Shown: positions 20,901 through 30,521, numbered from the stretch's first letter. The stretch: DNA of 64,000 nt from Ferrovibrio sp. MS7 (GCF_038404985.1 NZ_JBBKBA010000001.1:1516001-1580000), one strand, 5' to 3'. Made by a program: numbers and translations. Notes: a model not told the origin generated them from the letters alone.

Positions 20901-22820
20901 ATGATCAGCAACCGGACTCCCCTGCTGGATAGCGTGCGTTCGCCCGCCGATATCCGCGCTTTCGATACCGACCAGCTCAAGCAGCTGGCCGACGAACTGC
21001 GCCGTGAGACCATCGACGCGGTGTCGGTGACCGGTGGCCATCTCGGTGCCGGCCTGGGTGTCGTCGAGCTGACGGTGGCTATCCATCATGTTTTCGCCAC
21101 GCCGCATGACAAGCTGATCTGGGATGTCGGCCATCAGGCCTATCCGCACAAGATCCTCACCGGCCGCCGCGACCGCATCCGTACGCTGCGCCAGGGTGGC
21201 GGGCTTTCCGGTTTCACGCGCCGCAGTGAAAGCGAATACGATCCGTTCGGCGCCGCGCATTCCTCCACATCGATTTCCGCCGGCCTCGGCATGGCGGTGG
21301 CGGCGCAGTTGAGCGGTCAGCCGCATGAGACCATCTGTGTCATCGGTGATGGCGCGATGTCGGCCGGCATGGCCTATGAGGCGATGAACAATGCCGGCTC
21401 GATGGATAGCCGCCTGCTGGTGGTGCTGAACGACAACGACATGTCGATTGCGCCGCCGGTCGGTGCCATGAGCGCCTATCTCTCGCGCCTGCTGTCCTCG
21501 CGCCAATACATGTCGCTGCGCCAACTCGCCAAGCAGCTTGGCCGCAAGGTGCTGCCCAAGGGCCTGGCCGATGCCGCCGAGAAGGCGGAGGAATATGCCC
21601 GCGGCATGGTGACGGGCGGTACGTTGTTCGAGGAACTGGGCTTCTACTATGTCGGCCCGGTGGATGGCCACAATCTTGAGCATCTGGTGCCGGTGCTGAA
21701 GAATATCCGCGACAACAAGCAGACCGGTCCGGTGCTGCTGCATGTCGTGACTCAGAAAGGCAAGGGCTATGCCCCGGCGGAAGCCGCCGACGACAAGTAT
21801 CATGGCGTTGCCAAGTTCGATGTGGTGACTGGTGCCCAGGCGAAGCCGAAGGCTGGACCGCCGAGCTATACCAAGGTTTTTGCCGAAAGCCTGATCCGCG
21901 AGGCGGAAGGCGATAGCCGCATCGTCGCCGTCACCGCCGCGATGCCTTCGGGTACCGGACTCGATCTTTTCGCCAAGCGGTTTCCGCAGCGCTGCTTCGA
22001 TGTTGGTATCGCCGAGCAGCATGCGGTGACGTTTGCCGCCGGCCTGGCCTGTGAAGGCTACAAGCCTTTCACCGCGATCTATTCCACCTTCCTGCAGCGC
22101 GCTTATGACCAGGTGGTGCATGATGTGGCGATCCAGAAGCTGCCGGTGCGCTTCGCCATCGACCGTGCCGGCCTGGTCGGCGCCGACGGCGCGACCCATG
22201 CCGGCAGTTTCGATGTTGCCTATCTCACCTGCCTGCCGGATATGGTGGTGATGGCGGCGGCCGACGAGGCCGAGCTGATGCATATGGTGGCGACTGCCGC
22301 CGCACTCGATGACCGCCCCTCGGCTTTCCGCTATCCGCGTGGCGAGGGCACCGGCGTGGCTTTGCCGGCGCGCGGTCAGATTCTGCCACTTGGAAAGGGC
22401 CGCGTGCTGCGCGAGGGCAATGCGGTGGCGATCCTCAGCCTCGGCACCCGGCTCGGCGAATGCCTCAAGGCCGCCGATGAGCTGGCTTCGCGCGGGCTTT
22501 CCACTACCGTGGCCGATGCGCGTTTCGCCAAGCCGCTGGACACCGATCTGGTGCGGCAACTGGCGCGGCATCATGAAGTGGTGCTCACGGTTGAAGAGGG
22601 CAGCATCGGCGGCTTCGGTAGCCAGGTGCTGCATTTCCTCAGCCATGACGGGCTGCTGGATCATGGCCTGAAGATCCGCCCGCTGGTGCTGCCGGATCGC
22701 TTCATCGATCACGACACGCCGCAGCGGCAATATGACGAAGCGGGCCTCAATGCCCCGCAGATTGCCGCCGCCGCGCTCATCGCGCTGGGCCGCTCGGCCG
22801 ATATCCCGGCCCGCGCTTAA
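20901..22820 (+). CDS. dxs: 1-deoxy-D-xylulose-5-phosphate synthase
   Basis: First enzyme of the DXP (non-mevalonate) isoprenoid pathway, condensing pyruvate and glyceraldehyde-3-phosphate with thiamine diphosphate. Its 639 residues are the normal length. [20 protein letters not shown] (N-terminal), [20 protein letters not shown] (GDG motif with N), and the C-terminal [19 protein letters not shown] are typical. Its presence shows that the organism makes isoprenoids through DXP, so the HMG-CoA reductase near 53 kb is probably catabolic rather than biosynthetic. Confidence 0.98.
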   Translation: MISNRTPLLDSVRSPADIRAFDTDQLKQLADELRRETIDAVSVTGGHLGAGLGVVELTVAIHHVFATPHDKLIWDVGHQAYPHKILTGRRDRIRTLRQGGGLSGFTRRSESEYDPFGAAHSSTSISAGLGMAVAAQLSGQPHETICVIGDGAMSAGMAYEAMNNAGSMDSRLLVVLNDNDMSIAPPVGAMSAYLSRLLSSRQYMSLRQLAKQLGRKVLPKGLADAAEKAEEYARGMVTGGTLFEELGFYYVGPVDGHNLEHLVPVLKNIRDNKQTGPVLLHVVTQKGKGYAPAEAADDKYHGVAKFDVVTGAQAKPKAGPPSYTKVFAESLIREAEGDSRIVAVTAAMPSGTGLDLFAKRFPQRCFDVGIAEQHAVTFAAGLACEGYKPFTAIYSTFLQRAYDQVVHDVAIQKLPVRFAIDRAGLVGADGATHAGSFDVAYLTCLPDMVVMAAADEAELMHMVATAAALDDRPSAFRYPRGEGTGVALPARGQILPLGKGRVLREGNAVAILSLGTRLGECLKAADELASRGLSTTVADARFAKPLDTDLVRQLARHHEVVLTVEEGSIGGFGSQVLHFLSHDGLLDHGLKIRPLVLPDRFIDHDTPQRQYDEAGLNAPQIAAAALIALGRSADIPARA

Positions 22821-22831
22821 AGGTCTTAGCC

Positions 22832-24175
22832 ATGTTGCTCCCCGAAGTCAGGGCCACCGTGGCCCTGGCGCTGCCAATCGTCGGCACCCAGCTGGCCCAG
22901 ATGGCTATTCACACCACGGATATCATGCTGCTGGCGCGCTATTCCGAATCCGCGCTGGCGGCAGCCGCCGTCGGCATGTCGCTCTATTACATCCTCTGGG
23001 TGATGGGTATGGGCCTGGGCATGGCGACGCCGGCCATAGCGGCGCAGGCTTTGGGCCACGATGCCGCTGACCGCGAGGGCGTGCGCCATGCGGTGCATGA
23101 CGGCCTGATCCTGGTCGGCATCTTCTGCCTGTTCTCGATGGTCTTGCTGTGGTTCACCGAGCCGCTGCTGTTGCTCACCGGTCAGGCGCCTGACCTTGCG
23201 GCAGAAGCCGCGCCCTTCGTGCGCGCGCTGAGCCTCAGCTTCCTGCCGTCGCTGTGGTTCATGGTGCTGCGGCATTTCACGGCGGCACTGGAGCGGCCGC
23301 GGCCGGCCATGCTGCTCACCATCGCGGCGGTGGCGCTGAACGCCGCCGTGAATTACGCCCTGGTCTTCGGTCGTTTCGGCATGCCGGAACTGGGCGCGGT
23401 CGGCGCCGGTCTGGGCTCGACGCTGGTCAATCTCGCAACCCTGGTCGCTCTTGGCGTCATCCTGGCGCGCGATCCTGGTTTCGCGGCCTATAGCTTGAGC
23501 CGAGGCTGGTGGCGCAGTTCCTGGCCACGGCTGCGCGCTTACTTGCGCATCGGCGTGCCGATTGCGCTGACGCTCGGCGCCGAGGTAGGGCTGTTCTCGG
23601 CCGCCGCCATGCTGATGGGCCGGCTGGGGGCGGCGGAAGTGGCGGCACACCAGATCGCGCTGCAATGGGCCGCCATTGCCTTCATGGTGCCGATGGGCAT
23701 TTCCCAGGCCGCCACCGTGCGCGTCGGGTTGCATGTCGGCGCCGGCGATTTGCTTGGCGCACGCCGCGCCGGTCGCGTCGCTTTCGTGCTCGCCATCGGC
23801 TTCATGGCCTGCACCGGCCTTAGCTACTGGTTTGCCGCACCGGCACTGATTGCCGTGTTCCTGCCGGATCGCGCCAGCAACGTGCATCTGCTGGCGGTCC
23901 TTTATCTATCCTGGGCGGCCCTGTTCTCCACCATGGATGGGGCGCAGGCAGTGGCCAATGGCGCGCTGCGTGGTCTGAAGGACACTGCCATGCCAATGCT
24001 GCTGGCCAGTATCGGCTATTGGCTGATCGGCTTGCCGGTGGCGATCGCCTTCGGCTTTTTCACCGAGATGCGCGGCAGCGGCATCTGGCTCGGCCTTACC
24101 GCCAGCTTGATCAGTGTCGCGGTGATGCTGAGCTGGCGCTTCGAGGCACGCATTGCTAGGCTGCTGACGCGATGA
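22832..24175 (+). CDS. MATE family efflux transporter
   Basis: Multidrug or metabolite exporter of the MATE family, 447 residues with about twelve hydrophobic segments. LALPIVGTQLAQMAIHTTDI opens the protein, as in NorM-like members. It holds two homologous halves, the second beginning near IALTLGAEVGLFSAAAMLMG. VAAHQIALQWAAIAFMVPMG is the family's conserved block. It lies 11 bp after dxs and overlaps tlyA by 4 bp. Driving ion and substrates are unknown. Confidence 0.93.
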   Translation: MLLPEVRATVALALPIVGTQLAQMAIHTTDIMLLARYSESALAAAAVGMSLYYILWVMGMGLGMATPAIAAQALGHDAADREGVRHAVHDGLILVGIFCLFSMVLLWFTEPLLLLTGQAPDLAAEAAPFVRALSLSFLPSLWFMVLRHFTAALERPRPAMLLTIAAVALNAAVNYALVFGRFGMPELGAVGAGLGSTLVNLATLVALGVILARDPGFAAYSLSRGWWRSSWPRLRAYLRIGVPIALTLGAEVGLFSAAAMLMGRLGAAEVAAHQIALQWAAIAFMVPMGISQAATVRVGLHVGAGDLLGARRAGRVAFVLAIGFMACTGLSYWFAAPALIAVFLPDRASNVHLLAVLYLSWAALFSTMDGAQAVANGALRGLKDTAMPMLLASIGYWLIGLPVAIAFGFFTEMRGSGIWLGLTASLISVAVMLSWRFEARIARLLTR

Positions 24176-24927
24176 GCAAGGCGCCGAAAATCCGCCTGGA
24201 TCAGGCCTTGGTGGAGCGCGGCCTGGCGGAAAGCCGGGCCAAGGCGCAGGCCGCGATTATGGCCGGGCTGGTATTTTCCGGTGAGCGCAAGCTGGACAAG
24301 CCGGGTCATGCGGTCGCCGCTGACCAGCCGCTGGAATTGCGCGGCAAGCCGCATCCCTGGGTCAGCCGCGGCGGCATCAAGCTGAAACACGCGCTGGAAC
24401 ATTTCGGGCTGGATGCAACGGGCCGCGTCTGCCTCGATATCGGCGCCTCCACGGGTGGTTTTACCGATGTATTGCTGCAGCATGGCGCCGCCAAGGTCTA
24501 TGCCGTGGATGTCGGCGAGGGGCAACTGGATTGGCGGCTGCGCAACGATCCCCGCGTGGTGGTGCTGGAAAAGACCAATGCGCGCCATCTCACCGCCGAA
24601 CAGGTGCCGGAAGCGGTGGATGCCGTGGTCTGCGACGCCAGTTTCATCGGGCTTGAAACCGTGCTGCCGGCGCCGCTTGCCCTGGCCAAGCCCGGCGCCT
24701 TCGCCGTGGCGCTGATCAAGCCGCAATTCGAAGTTGGCCGCGAGCGCGTCGGCAAGGGCGGCGTGGTGCGCGATGCGGCGTTGCATGACGAAGTCTGTGC
24801 CCGTATCCGCGCCTGGTTCGAGGGCTTGGCCGGCTGGCGCGTGCTGGGCCTGGAGCCGAGCCCGATCCTGGGGCCGGAAGGCAACCGCGAATTCCTGATC
24901 GCCGCCATGAGGGACTCAAATGCGTGA
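24172..24927 (+). CDS. tlyA: TlyA family rRNA 2'-O-methyltransferase
   Basis: S4-domain plus FtsJ-like methyltransferase that in characterised homologues methylates cytidines of 16S/23S rRNA; it was formerly called hemolysin A. It has 251 residues. The S4 RNA-binding domain is residues 5-65 (IRLDQALVERGLAESRAKAQ). WVSRGGIKLKHAL links to the methyltransferase part, with CLDIGASTGGFTDVLLQHG as SAM site and LIKPQFEVGRERVGKGGVV as late motif. The ATG overlaps the MATE stop; the next gene overlaps its end by 8 bp. Confidence 0.95.
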   Translation: MSKAPKIRLDQALVERGLAESRAKAQAAIMAGLVFSGERKLDKPGHAVAADQPLELRGKPHPWVSRGGIKLKHALEHFGLDATGRVCLDIGASTGGFTDVLLQHGAAKVYAVDVGEGQLDWRLRNDPRVVVLEKTNARHLTAEQVPEAVDAVVCDASFIGLETVLPAPLALAKPGAFAVALIKPQFEVGRERVGKGGVVRDAALHDEVCARIRAWFEGLAGWRVLGLEPSPILGPEGNREFLIAAMRDSNA

Positions 24928-26242
24928 TGTGACCGGCACGATCCAGCGTATCGGCGGCCAGGGCCATGGCGTGCTGGAAACCGCCGATGGTTTGCGTGCC
25001 TATGTGCCCTATACGCTGCCCGGCGAGCGTGTTGCCGCGCGGATTCGGCCTGCCAAGCACAAGACCGCCCATGGCGATGGCGAGATGGCGGAGCTGGTCG
25101 AGATCGAAACCACCTCGCCCGAGCGTGTCGAGCCGCCCTGCGGCCATTTCCATGCCTGTGGTGGCTGCAACATGCAGCACTGGCGGCAGGACTCTTATGC
25201 GGCCTGGAAACGCGGCCGGCTGGTCTCGGCGCTGACGCGGCGCGACTGGAGTCAGGCCGAAGCCGAGGCAATCGTACAGCCGCTGCTGCTGATCCCGCCG
25301 CAGACCCGCCGTCGCGCCGAATTCGCTGCCCGCCGGGTGGGGCGGAAATTGCTGCTGGGCTTCCACGAAGCCGAAAGCCGGCGCATTGTTGATCTCACGG
25401 AATGCAGCGTGCTGCGGCCCGAATTGCTCAAGCCGCTGCCGCGCCTGCGCGAAGGGCTGGCGACGCTGATCGAGGATGGCCGTGGCCTTGATATCAAGCT
25501 GACCCTGGCCGAGAACGGCATTGATGCCCTGCTCAGCGGACCGCTCAAGCTGGATGCCGGCGCGCGCCAGGACCTCGCCGGGCTTGCCGCCGAACTTGGC
25601 ATCGTGCGGCTTTGCCATCGCGCCACGCCTGACCAGCAGCCGGAAATCCTCGCGCAGGAAGCGGCGCCGCGGATCAAGTTCGGCAGCGTTGCCGTTACCC
25701 CGCCGCCAGGCGGTTTCCTGCAGGCCACCGCCGAGGCCGAGGCCGCCATGGCGGCGGCGCTGATCGGCGCGCTGCCGGCGCCAAGCGGCCTCAAGCTGGC
25801 CGATCTGTTCGCCGGCTGCGGCGCCTTCGCCTTGCGGCTGGCGGCGGCGAAACATGACGTGCTGGCCTGCGATGCCGATGGCCCGGCGATCAACACACTC
25901 ACCGCCGCCGCCAATGCGCAGCAGCTTGCGGGTCAGGTGCGTGCCGAGCGCCGCGACCTGGAGCGCCGGCCGCTGCTTGCGGCAGACCTGAAGAAGCTCG
26001 ATGCCGTGCTGCTCGATCCGCCGCGCGCCGGCGCCCGCGCCCAGGCCGCCGCCCTGGCCGAAGCGGTAAAGGCCAAGGCCGCGCCGCCGCTGGTGCTGAT
26101 GGCTGCCTGCGATCCCAACAGTTTCGCCCGCGATGCCCGGTTGCTGGTGGAGGCCGGCTACCGCCTCGAAACCGCTCAGCCGATCGACCAGTTCCTGTGG
26201 ACCCCGCATCTGGAACTGGTGGCGGTTTTCCGCCGCGGCTAG
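24920..26242 (+). CDS. TrmA/RumA-type RNA 5-methyluridine methyltransferase
   Basis: SAM-dependent RNA uracil-C5 methyltransferase of the RlmD/RlmC/TrmA superfamily, 440 residues. A TRAM-like N-terminal domain (residues 1-55) is followed by an iron-sulfur cluster set CGHFHACGGC plus a later Cys in TECSVL. The methyltransferase domain has LADLFAGCGAFALRLAA (SAM) and LLDPPRAGARAQ. The catalytic cysteine lies in MAACDPNSFARDARLL (usually SCNPATLARD in homologues). It overlaps tlyA by 8 bp. The modified position in RNA is unknown. Confidence 0.93.
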   Translation: MRDVTGTIQRIGGQGHGVLETADGLRAYVPYTLPGERVAARIRPAKHKTAHGDGEMAELVEIETTSPERVEPPCGHFHACGGCNMQHWRQDSYAAWKRGRLVSALTRRDWSQAEAEAIVQPLLLIPPQTRRRAEFAARRVGRKLLLGFHEAESRRIVDLTECSVLRPELLKPLPRLREGLATLIEDGRGLDIKLTLAENGIDALLSGPLKLDAGARQDLAGLAAELGIVRLCHRATPDQQPEILAQEAAPRIKFGSVAVTPPPGGFLQATAEAEAAMAAALIGALPAPSGLKLADLFAGCGAFALRLAAAKHDVLACDADGPAINTLTAAANAQQLAGQVRAERRDLERRPLLAADLKKLDAVLLDPPRAGARAQAAALAEAVKAKAAPPLVLMAACDPNSFARDARLLVEAGYRLETAQPIDQFLWTPHLELVAVFRRG

Positions 26243-26338
26243 CAAAGTCAGGGGTCTGGATAGGCCCAGGGCGTCTCGGGGGCAGGCAGGGGGTTGCAAG
26301 CCCGGCCCGGACGGGCTATACCCCCCGCCGATCCCTGC

Positions 26339-26412
26339 TGGGGGATCGTCTAACGGTAGGACCCCAGACTCTGACTCTGGTTGTCTAGGTTCGAATCCTA
26401 GTCCCCCAGCCA
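26339..26412 (+). tRNA. tRNA-Gln (anticodon CUG)
   Basis: A complete cloverleaf. The acceptor stem TGGGGGA (26339-26345) pairs with TCCCCCA (26402-26408). The D arm contains AACGGTAGGAC. The anticodon stem CCAGA/TCTGG has loop CTCTGAC with anticodon CTG at 26371-26373. The T arm is CTAGG-TTCGAAT-CCTAG, and the encoded CCA is at 26410-26412. It reads the glutamine codon CAG. Confidence 0.97.
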
Positions 26413-26799
26413 ACGCTCCTGCACCCCTCTGATAATCAAGCGCTTTGTCGGCTTGGACCAACCGTTCGGGGCGTCGTATGCGCTATGCTGCCACATTACC
26501 CTGAAGAGGGTCGTTTTCTATTACCCCCATCGATTTCCTGCCCCGCTGCGGCGGTGAACGGGCGCTCTCGCTGCTGACAACGAATTTTCGCCGTGCTGAG
26601 TATTTGGCATCACGGCTGGATCAAGCCTTTGCTCAGGCGCTCAGGCCTGTGGCCGAACTGCGAGCAAAAAAGCCATTGATGGTGACCAATAGGGGCTGCA
26701 GTTAATGATTCTGCCGAGTCCATCCACGGCTGCGTGCAATTCGCGATAACGCATCCCATTTGCAATTAAAAACAGGTAATTTTTGGCAATAAAAAATAC

Positions 26800-26954
26800 A
26801 AATGTATACGGTGAAATTTGCCAAGCTGGGTATTCTGAAATAAATTGATGATAAATTACATTACATTGAACTAAATTATAATTTAGTTTCAAAATTCTAG
26901 CCATTCTCACAGTTCTCTTTGACGCCACGGCGTCATGATATCGAAATGTATACG
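26800..26954. promoter_or_regulatory. Two copies of AAATGTATACG, candidate GntR operators
   Basis: The 11-mer AAATGTATACG occurs at 26800-26810 and 26944-26954, the second ending 20 bp before the gntR start. Each contains the palindromic core GTATAC, the kind of short dyad bound by FadR/FCD-type GntR proteins. Autoregulation of the following operon is inferred. Confidence 0.55.
26869..26888. repeat. Perfect 20-bp AT-rich palindrome
   Basis: AACTAAATTA followed directly by TAATTTAGTT, a perfect uninterrupted dyad in the leader of the GntR operon, midway between the two AAATGTATACG copies. It may be a second operator or part of the promoter. Confidence 0.7.
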
Positions 26955-26974
26955 CAGAGAGGCTTCAGCAGGCG

Positions 26975-27754
26975 ATGACCAATCAGCTAAGCGAGCGAGT
27001 TTACACAGGCCTCCGGCAGGAAATCATTTCCGGCCGGATTGCCATGGGCGAGCGCCTGCGCGAGACACATCTGGCGATGCGGTTGAAAGTGTCGCGCACG
27101 CCGATCCGTGAGGCGCTGCAGCAACTCGCCGCCGAGGGGCTGGTCGAGGTCGATGAACAGGGCTTCCATGCCAGCATCTACTCGGCGGCACGCGTTGCCG
27201 AAATCTATGGCTGCCGCGCGCTGCTTGAAAGCGAGTCGGCCCGGCTGGTGGCGCAGACCGGGCTGAACAGCGAAGCCCAGATTGAGCTTGAGCAGGCAGT
27301 GGGCTTCTGCGACCGCCTGCTGGCCGATGCGCGTGCCAAGGGCATGATTTCCGATCCCGATGTGCGGCGCGCTTTCCTTGAGCAGAACAATATCTTCCAT
27401 TCAGTGATGCATGCCGCTTGCCCGAACCGGATGCTGCGCGAACTCATCCGACAGGTTGGCGACATCCCGGCGTCGATCCGCAATTATTTTCGCTTCAGCG
27501 ACGATCAGCTTTTCGAGAGCCATACCGCGCATCGCCGCATTCTGCGCGCCCTTATCGCGCGGGATGGCGAGCGCGCCGCGGCGCAGATGCGCGAGCATAT
27601 CTGGGCGGCACGGGATCGCATGGATCCCACCGCGTTCCGCAAATTTACTGAAGCTAGTTCGGCAATACCGGTGCCACCCATGGCCCCGGAGGCAAACAGG
27701 GTAACATCCAACGAACAGGGGAATGACGATGAAAAGCAGCAAGTCGCCAGTTGA
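26975..27754 (+). CDS. GntR family regulator, FCD subfamily
   Basis: Transcriptional regulator, 259 residues. The winged helix is residues 5-70 (YTGLRQEIISGRIAMGERLR, then VSRTPIREALQQLAAEGLVE). The C-terminal all-helical FCD effector domain includes CRALLESESARLVAQ, FHSVMHAACPN and the late His of HTAHRRILRALIARD; FCD domains usually bind a metal and a small carboxylate. It is first in the nitrile-hydratase operon and its end overlaps the binding-protein gene by 26 bp. It probably controls this operon through repeats upstream. Confidence 0.9.
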   Translation: MTNQLSERVYTGLRQEIISGRIAMGERLRETHLAMRLKVSRTPIREALQQLAAEGLVEVDEQGFHASIYSAARVAEIYGCRALLESESARLVAQTGLNSEAQIELEQAVGFCDRLLADARAKGMISDPDVRRAFLEQNNIFHSVMHAACPNRMLRELIRQVGDIPASIRNYFRFSDDQLFESHTAHRRILRALIARDGERAAAQMREHIWAARDRMDPTAFRKFTEASSAIPVPPMAPEANRVTSNEQGNDDEKQQVAS

Positions 27755-28805
27755 AAAGAAGCTCTCCCGCCGCCGGTTCCTCACCAACACGGCCGCCGGC
27801 GCGGTTGTGATCGGCATGCCTTGGGTCACCACCAAGGCCCGTGCCGCCGGCCAGCTAACCGTGGTGCTGAATCAGGGTCTGCTGGCGAAGCTCTGGATCG
27901 ATCATCTCAATCCGGTGTTCGAGAAGGAAACCGGCGCCAAGCTGAATGTGCAGCAGTCGGTGACATCGAACATGCTGGCGATGCTCAAGACGCAGAAGGA
28001 CAATCCGCCCGACCTGATGCAGTTCTCGGAAGCCGGTGTGTTTCTGGCCCGTGATGAAGGTCTGCTGCGGCAGCACAAGGCGGCGAATATTCCGAACTGG
28101 AAATTCCTGCGCAAGGAATTCAACATGGCCGACGACTACTCGGCCGGCATGATCGATGCCATGCATACGATCTTCTACAACACCAATGTGGTGAAGGAAG
28201 CGCCGAAATCCTGGGCCGAGTTGTGGGACCCGAAGAACAAGAACCGCATTGCCATTCCGCCGGTCACCTGGAATAACGGCCTGCGCATGATCGTAACGGC
28301 GGCCGAAATCGCCACCGGCAAGCCACTGGCCCAGGCCCAGTATGATTACGAAGCCGGCATCAAGCACCTTGCCAAACTGAAGCAGAATGGCGTGGTCATC
28401 TACAATGATGCGCCGCAGGCCCTGCAGATGATGCAAAGCGGCCAGGTGCCGTACGTGCCGTTCTATGTTGCCTTTGCCGCCCCGGTGGTGGCCCAGGGGG
28501 CGCCGATCTATCCGGCTTCCACCCTGAAGGAAGGCAAGCATGGCGAGATCGTCGGCCTGAACATGCCGGTGAACGCCAAGAATGTCGAGTTGGCTGAAGC
28601 CTATGTCAATCTCAGTCTGTCGAAGGACTTCCAGTCCAAGATCGACTCGGTGCTGCGGGCCCGCTGCGCCCATACCGAGGTTGTGGTTTCGCCGGATACC
28701 GCCAAGCTGATCGGCGCGCCGGAGAATACCACCTATGCCGATTGGGCCTTCCTGTCGAAGAACCGGGCCAAGATTACGGAAGTCTGGAACGAGGCATTCG
28801 CCTAA
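27729..28805 (+). CDS. ABC transporter substrate-binding protein, spermidine/putrescine type, Tat-exported
   Basis: Periplasmic binding protein, 358 residues from ATG 27729, chosen because AGGGG lies 8 nt before it (an ATG at 27723 is too close). The N-terminus has a twin-arginine signal, LSRRRFLTNTAAGAVVIGMP, ending near ARAAGQ. The mature part is a group-1/PotD-like fold (TVVLNQGLLAKLWIDHLNPV; GLNMPVNAKNVELAEAYVNL). Tat export suggests folding before secretion. The ligand is unknown; the operon suggests a nitrogenous small molecule such as a nitrile. Confidence 0.88.
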   Translation: MKSSKSPVEKKLSRRRFLTNTAAGAVVIGMPWVTTKARAAGQLTVVLNQGLLAKLWIDHLNPVFEKETGAKLNVQQSVTSNMLAMLKTQKDNPPDLMQFSEAGVFLARDEGLLRQHKAANIPNWKFLRKEFNMADDYSAGMIDAMHTIFYNTNVVKEAPKSWAELWDPKNKNRIAIPPVTWNNGLRMIVTAAEIATGKPLAQAQYDYEAGIKHLAKLKQNGVVIYNDAPQALQMMQSGQVPYVPFYVAFAAPVVAQGAPIYPASTLKEGKHGEIVGLNMPVNAKNVELAEAYVNLSLSKDFQSKIDSVLRARCAHTEVVVSPDTAKLIGAPENTTYADWAFLSKNRAKITEVWNEAFA

Positions 28806-28834
28806 TACCGGCAGGCCAGCAGGGGGTGCAGAAA

Positions 28835-29731
28835 GTGAGCGGCATCGCTACGCCAATGACCAGGTTCGACGCCACCGATTGGCGGCGTGTCAGCCGAGGT
28901 CTGCTGTTGCTCGCGCCCCTGCTGGCCTTCCTGCTGGTCTTTTACATCATGCCCTTCGCCAACATGATCGGCGAAAGCTTTTCCTACTGGAGCGGTGATG
29001 CCAAGACCGGGCAGGGGCCGACGCTGTTCCAGTATGTCAAGACTCTGGAAAGCGCCCGCGTCCTGCGCGCCTTGAACCGGACTTTCGGCATCGCCTTGAA
29101 TACAGTGTTGATTACGCTGCTGCTGTCCTACCCGGTGGCCATGCTTCTGCTCGGGGTGGGGCGGCGACTGCGCACGGCCATCCTGCTTGTCACCTTCGTA
29201 TCCCTGGCATCCAGCCTGATTATCCGGAATTACGGCTGGGTGGTGGTGCTGGCGGATGGCGGCGCGGTGAACAGCCTGCTCATAGCCCTGGGCCTGATCG
29301 ATGCGCCGATACGGCTGATGTATTCCGAACTGGCGATCACGCTTGGCCTTGTGCATTACGCCATGCCCTTCATGATACTGCCGATCTACGGCACTTTGCT
29401 GCGCCTGCCGCCGTCGTTGCGGGAGGCATCACTCTCGCTCGGCGGCAGTGAATGGCGCACTTTCCTGCATGTTGTGCTGCCGCTCAGCCTGCCGGGGGTT
29501 TTCGGCGGCACTATGCTGACCTTCGCCGTCAGCATGAGCGCCTTCGTCACGCCCTTGATGCTGGGATCGCCGCGCACTGCCATGATCTCCCAGGTGGCCG
29601 CAGAGCAATTGCTGGTGCAGCTCAATTTCGCCTGGGGCTCGGCCATCATCGTGGTGCTGACGGTGATCACGTTCGCGATTGTCGCGATTTATGCATTCCT
29701 GCTGCGCAAGGTGTTCCGGGCCGATGTCTGA
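28835..29731 (+). CDS. ABC transporter permease (PotB-like)
   Basis: Membrane subunit of the importer, 298 residues, about six transmembrane segments. The start is GTG 28835 with AGGGGG 8 nt upstream. Hydrophobic starts include LLLLAPLLAFLLVFYIMPFA. The cytoplasmic coupling loop reads REASLSLGGSEWRTFLHVVL, a form of the EAA motif that touches the ATPase. It overlaps the second permease by 8 bp. Confidence 0.9.
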   Translation: MSGIATPMTRFDATDWRRVSRGLLLLAPLLAFLLVFYIMPFANMIGESFSYWSGDAKTGQGPTLFQYVKTLESARVLRALNRTFGIALNTVLITLLLSYPVAMLLLGVGRRLRTAILLVTFVSLASSLIIRNYGWVVVLADGGAVNSLLIALGLIDAPIRLMYSELAITLGLVHYAMPFMILPIYGTLLRLPPSLREASLSLGGSEWRTFLHVVLPLSLPGVFGGTMLTFAVSMSAFVTPLMLGSPRTAMISQVAAEQLLVQLNFAWGSAIIVVLTVITFAIVAIYAFLLRKVFRADV

Positions 29732-30521
29732 CCGCAGCATATTCCACAGCGTCAACAGCGTTATTGCCTGGCTGTCCCTGGCGTTTCTGGTCTTCCCGGT
29801 TCTGCTCACCGTGGTCGTATCGTTCAATGCCTCTTTCTTCATTGAATTCCCGCCGAAGGCCTTTTCGCTGCATTGGTATGGCAATATTGGAAAGATTCAC
29901 CGCATTGTGGATGCAACGCTGATCAGCGCCGGCATCGCCATCGCCAGTGGGATTTGCGCCTGCATCCTGGCTGTAGGCGCCAGCCTGGCACTTTCCCGCT
30001 CGCCACTGCCGGGGCGGGCGGCGATCACGGCTTTTCTGCTGTCGCCGGTGACCATGCCGATGGTGGCTATCGGCATCGCGCTGGTGCAGTTCTTCATCTC
30101 CATTGGCACCGCCTTCACTTGGTACAGCCTGATGATCGGACATATCGTGCTGGTGGTGGCGTATCCGATCCGCACCTTGCTGGCCTCGCTGGCGCTCACC
30201 AATCCGGCCCTTGAAGAAGCCGCCGAGTCACTGGGCGGCGGTCGCTGGACGGTATTTCGCACCATCACCTTGCCGCAGATGAAGCCCGGTCTGGTCAGCG
30301 GCTTCCTGTTCGCATCGCTGATCAGTTTCGACAACTACCCGATCAGCGTATTTCTGGTGCGGGGCGGCATCACCACAATGCCGATCGAAATATTCAACTA
30401 CATCACGCAGAATCTTGATCCGACACCTGCTGCATTCTCCACTCTGTATATCGTGGTGATCAGCCTGGTGATTGCGCTGGCCGAATGGCGCTATCGGATC
30501 ATTTCGCACACCATACCGTGA
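29724..30521 (+). CDS. ABC transporter permease (PotC-like)
   Basis: Second membrane subunit, 265 residues from ATG 29724, which overlaps the end of the first permease gene; a frame open from 29679 has no ribosome site. About six membrane helices. The coupling EAA-type loop is LEEAAESLGGGRWTVFRTIT. The order binding protein, two permeases, ATPase is that of the PotDBCA/spermidine-putrescine transporter class. Confidence 0.9.
   Translation: MSDRSIFHSVNSVIAWLSLAFLVFPVLLTVVVSFNASFFIEFPPKAFSLHWYGNIGKIHRIVDATLISAGIAIASGICACILAVGASLALSRSPLPGRAAITAFLLSPVTMPMVAIGIALVQFFISIGTAFTWYSLMIGHIVLVVAYPIRTLLASLALTNPALEEAAESLGGGRWTVFRTITLPQMKPGLVSGFLFASLISFDNYPISVFLVRGGITTMPIEIFNYITQNLDPTPAAFSTLYIVVISLVIALAEWRYRIISHTIP

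Larger units (their letters stand above)
26413..26974. other. AT-rich 560-bp gap between tRNA-Gln and the GntR operon
   Basis: No convincing gene. A 5-bp hairpin with a short T-run (26498-26518) may end the tRNA transcript. An open frame without a usual start codon runs from about 26520 to 26706 (it would read ITPIDFLPRCGGERALSLL and onward); it may be a gene remnant, but I recognise no family. From about 26755 to 26960 the DNA turns strongly AT-rich and holds a 20-bp palindrome and a repeated 11-mer, listed separately. Confidence 0.6.

Noticed and set aside
20868-22730. A 620-codon open frame antisense to dxs
   Set aside because: dxs on the plus strand is complete and certain.
24716-26461. 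A 581-codon minus-strand frame running through the methyltransferase gene and the tRNA
   Set aside because: It crosses a tRNA and a certain gene; composition is that of a shadow.
26641-26928. A 95-codon minus-strand frame in the AT-rich leader
   Set aside because: Amino acid make-up follows the AT-rich DNA; it covers the palindrome and the repeats, and there is no ribosome site or family.
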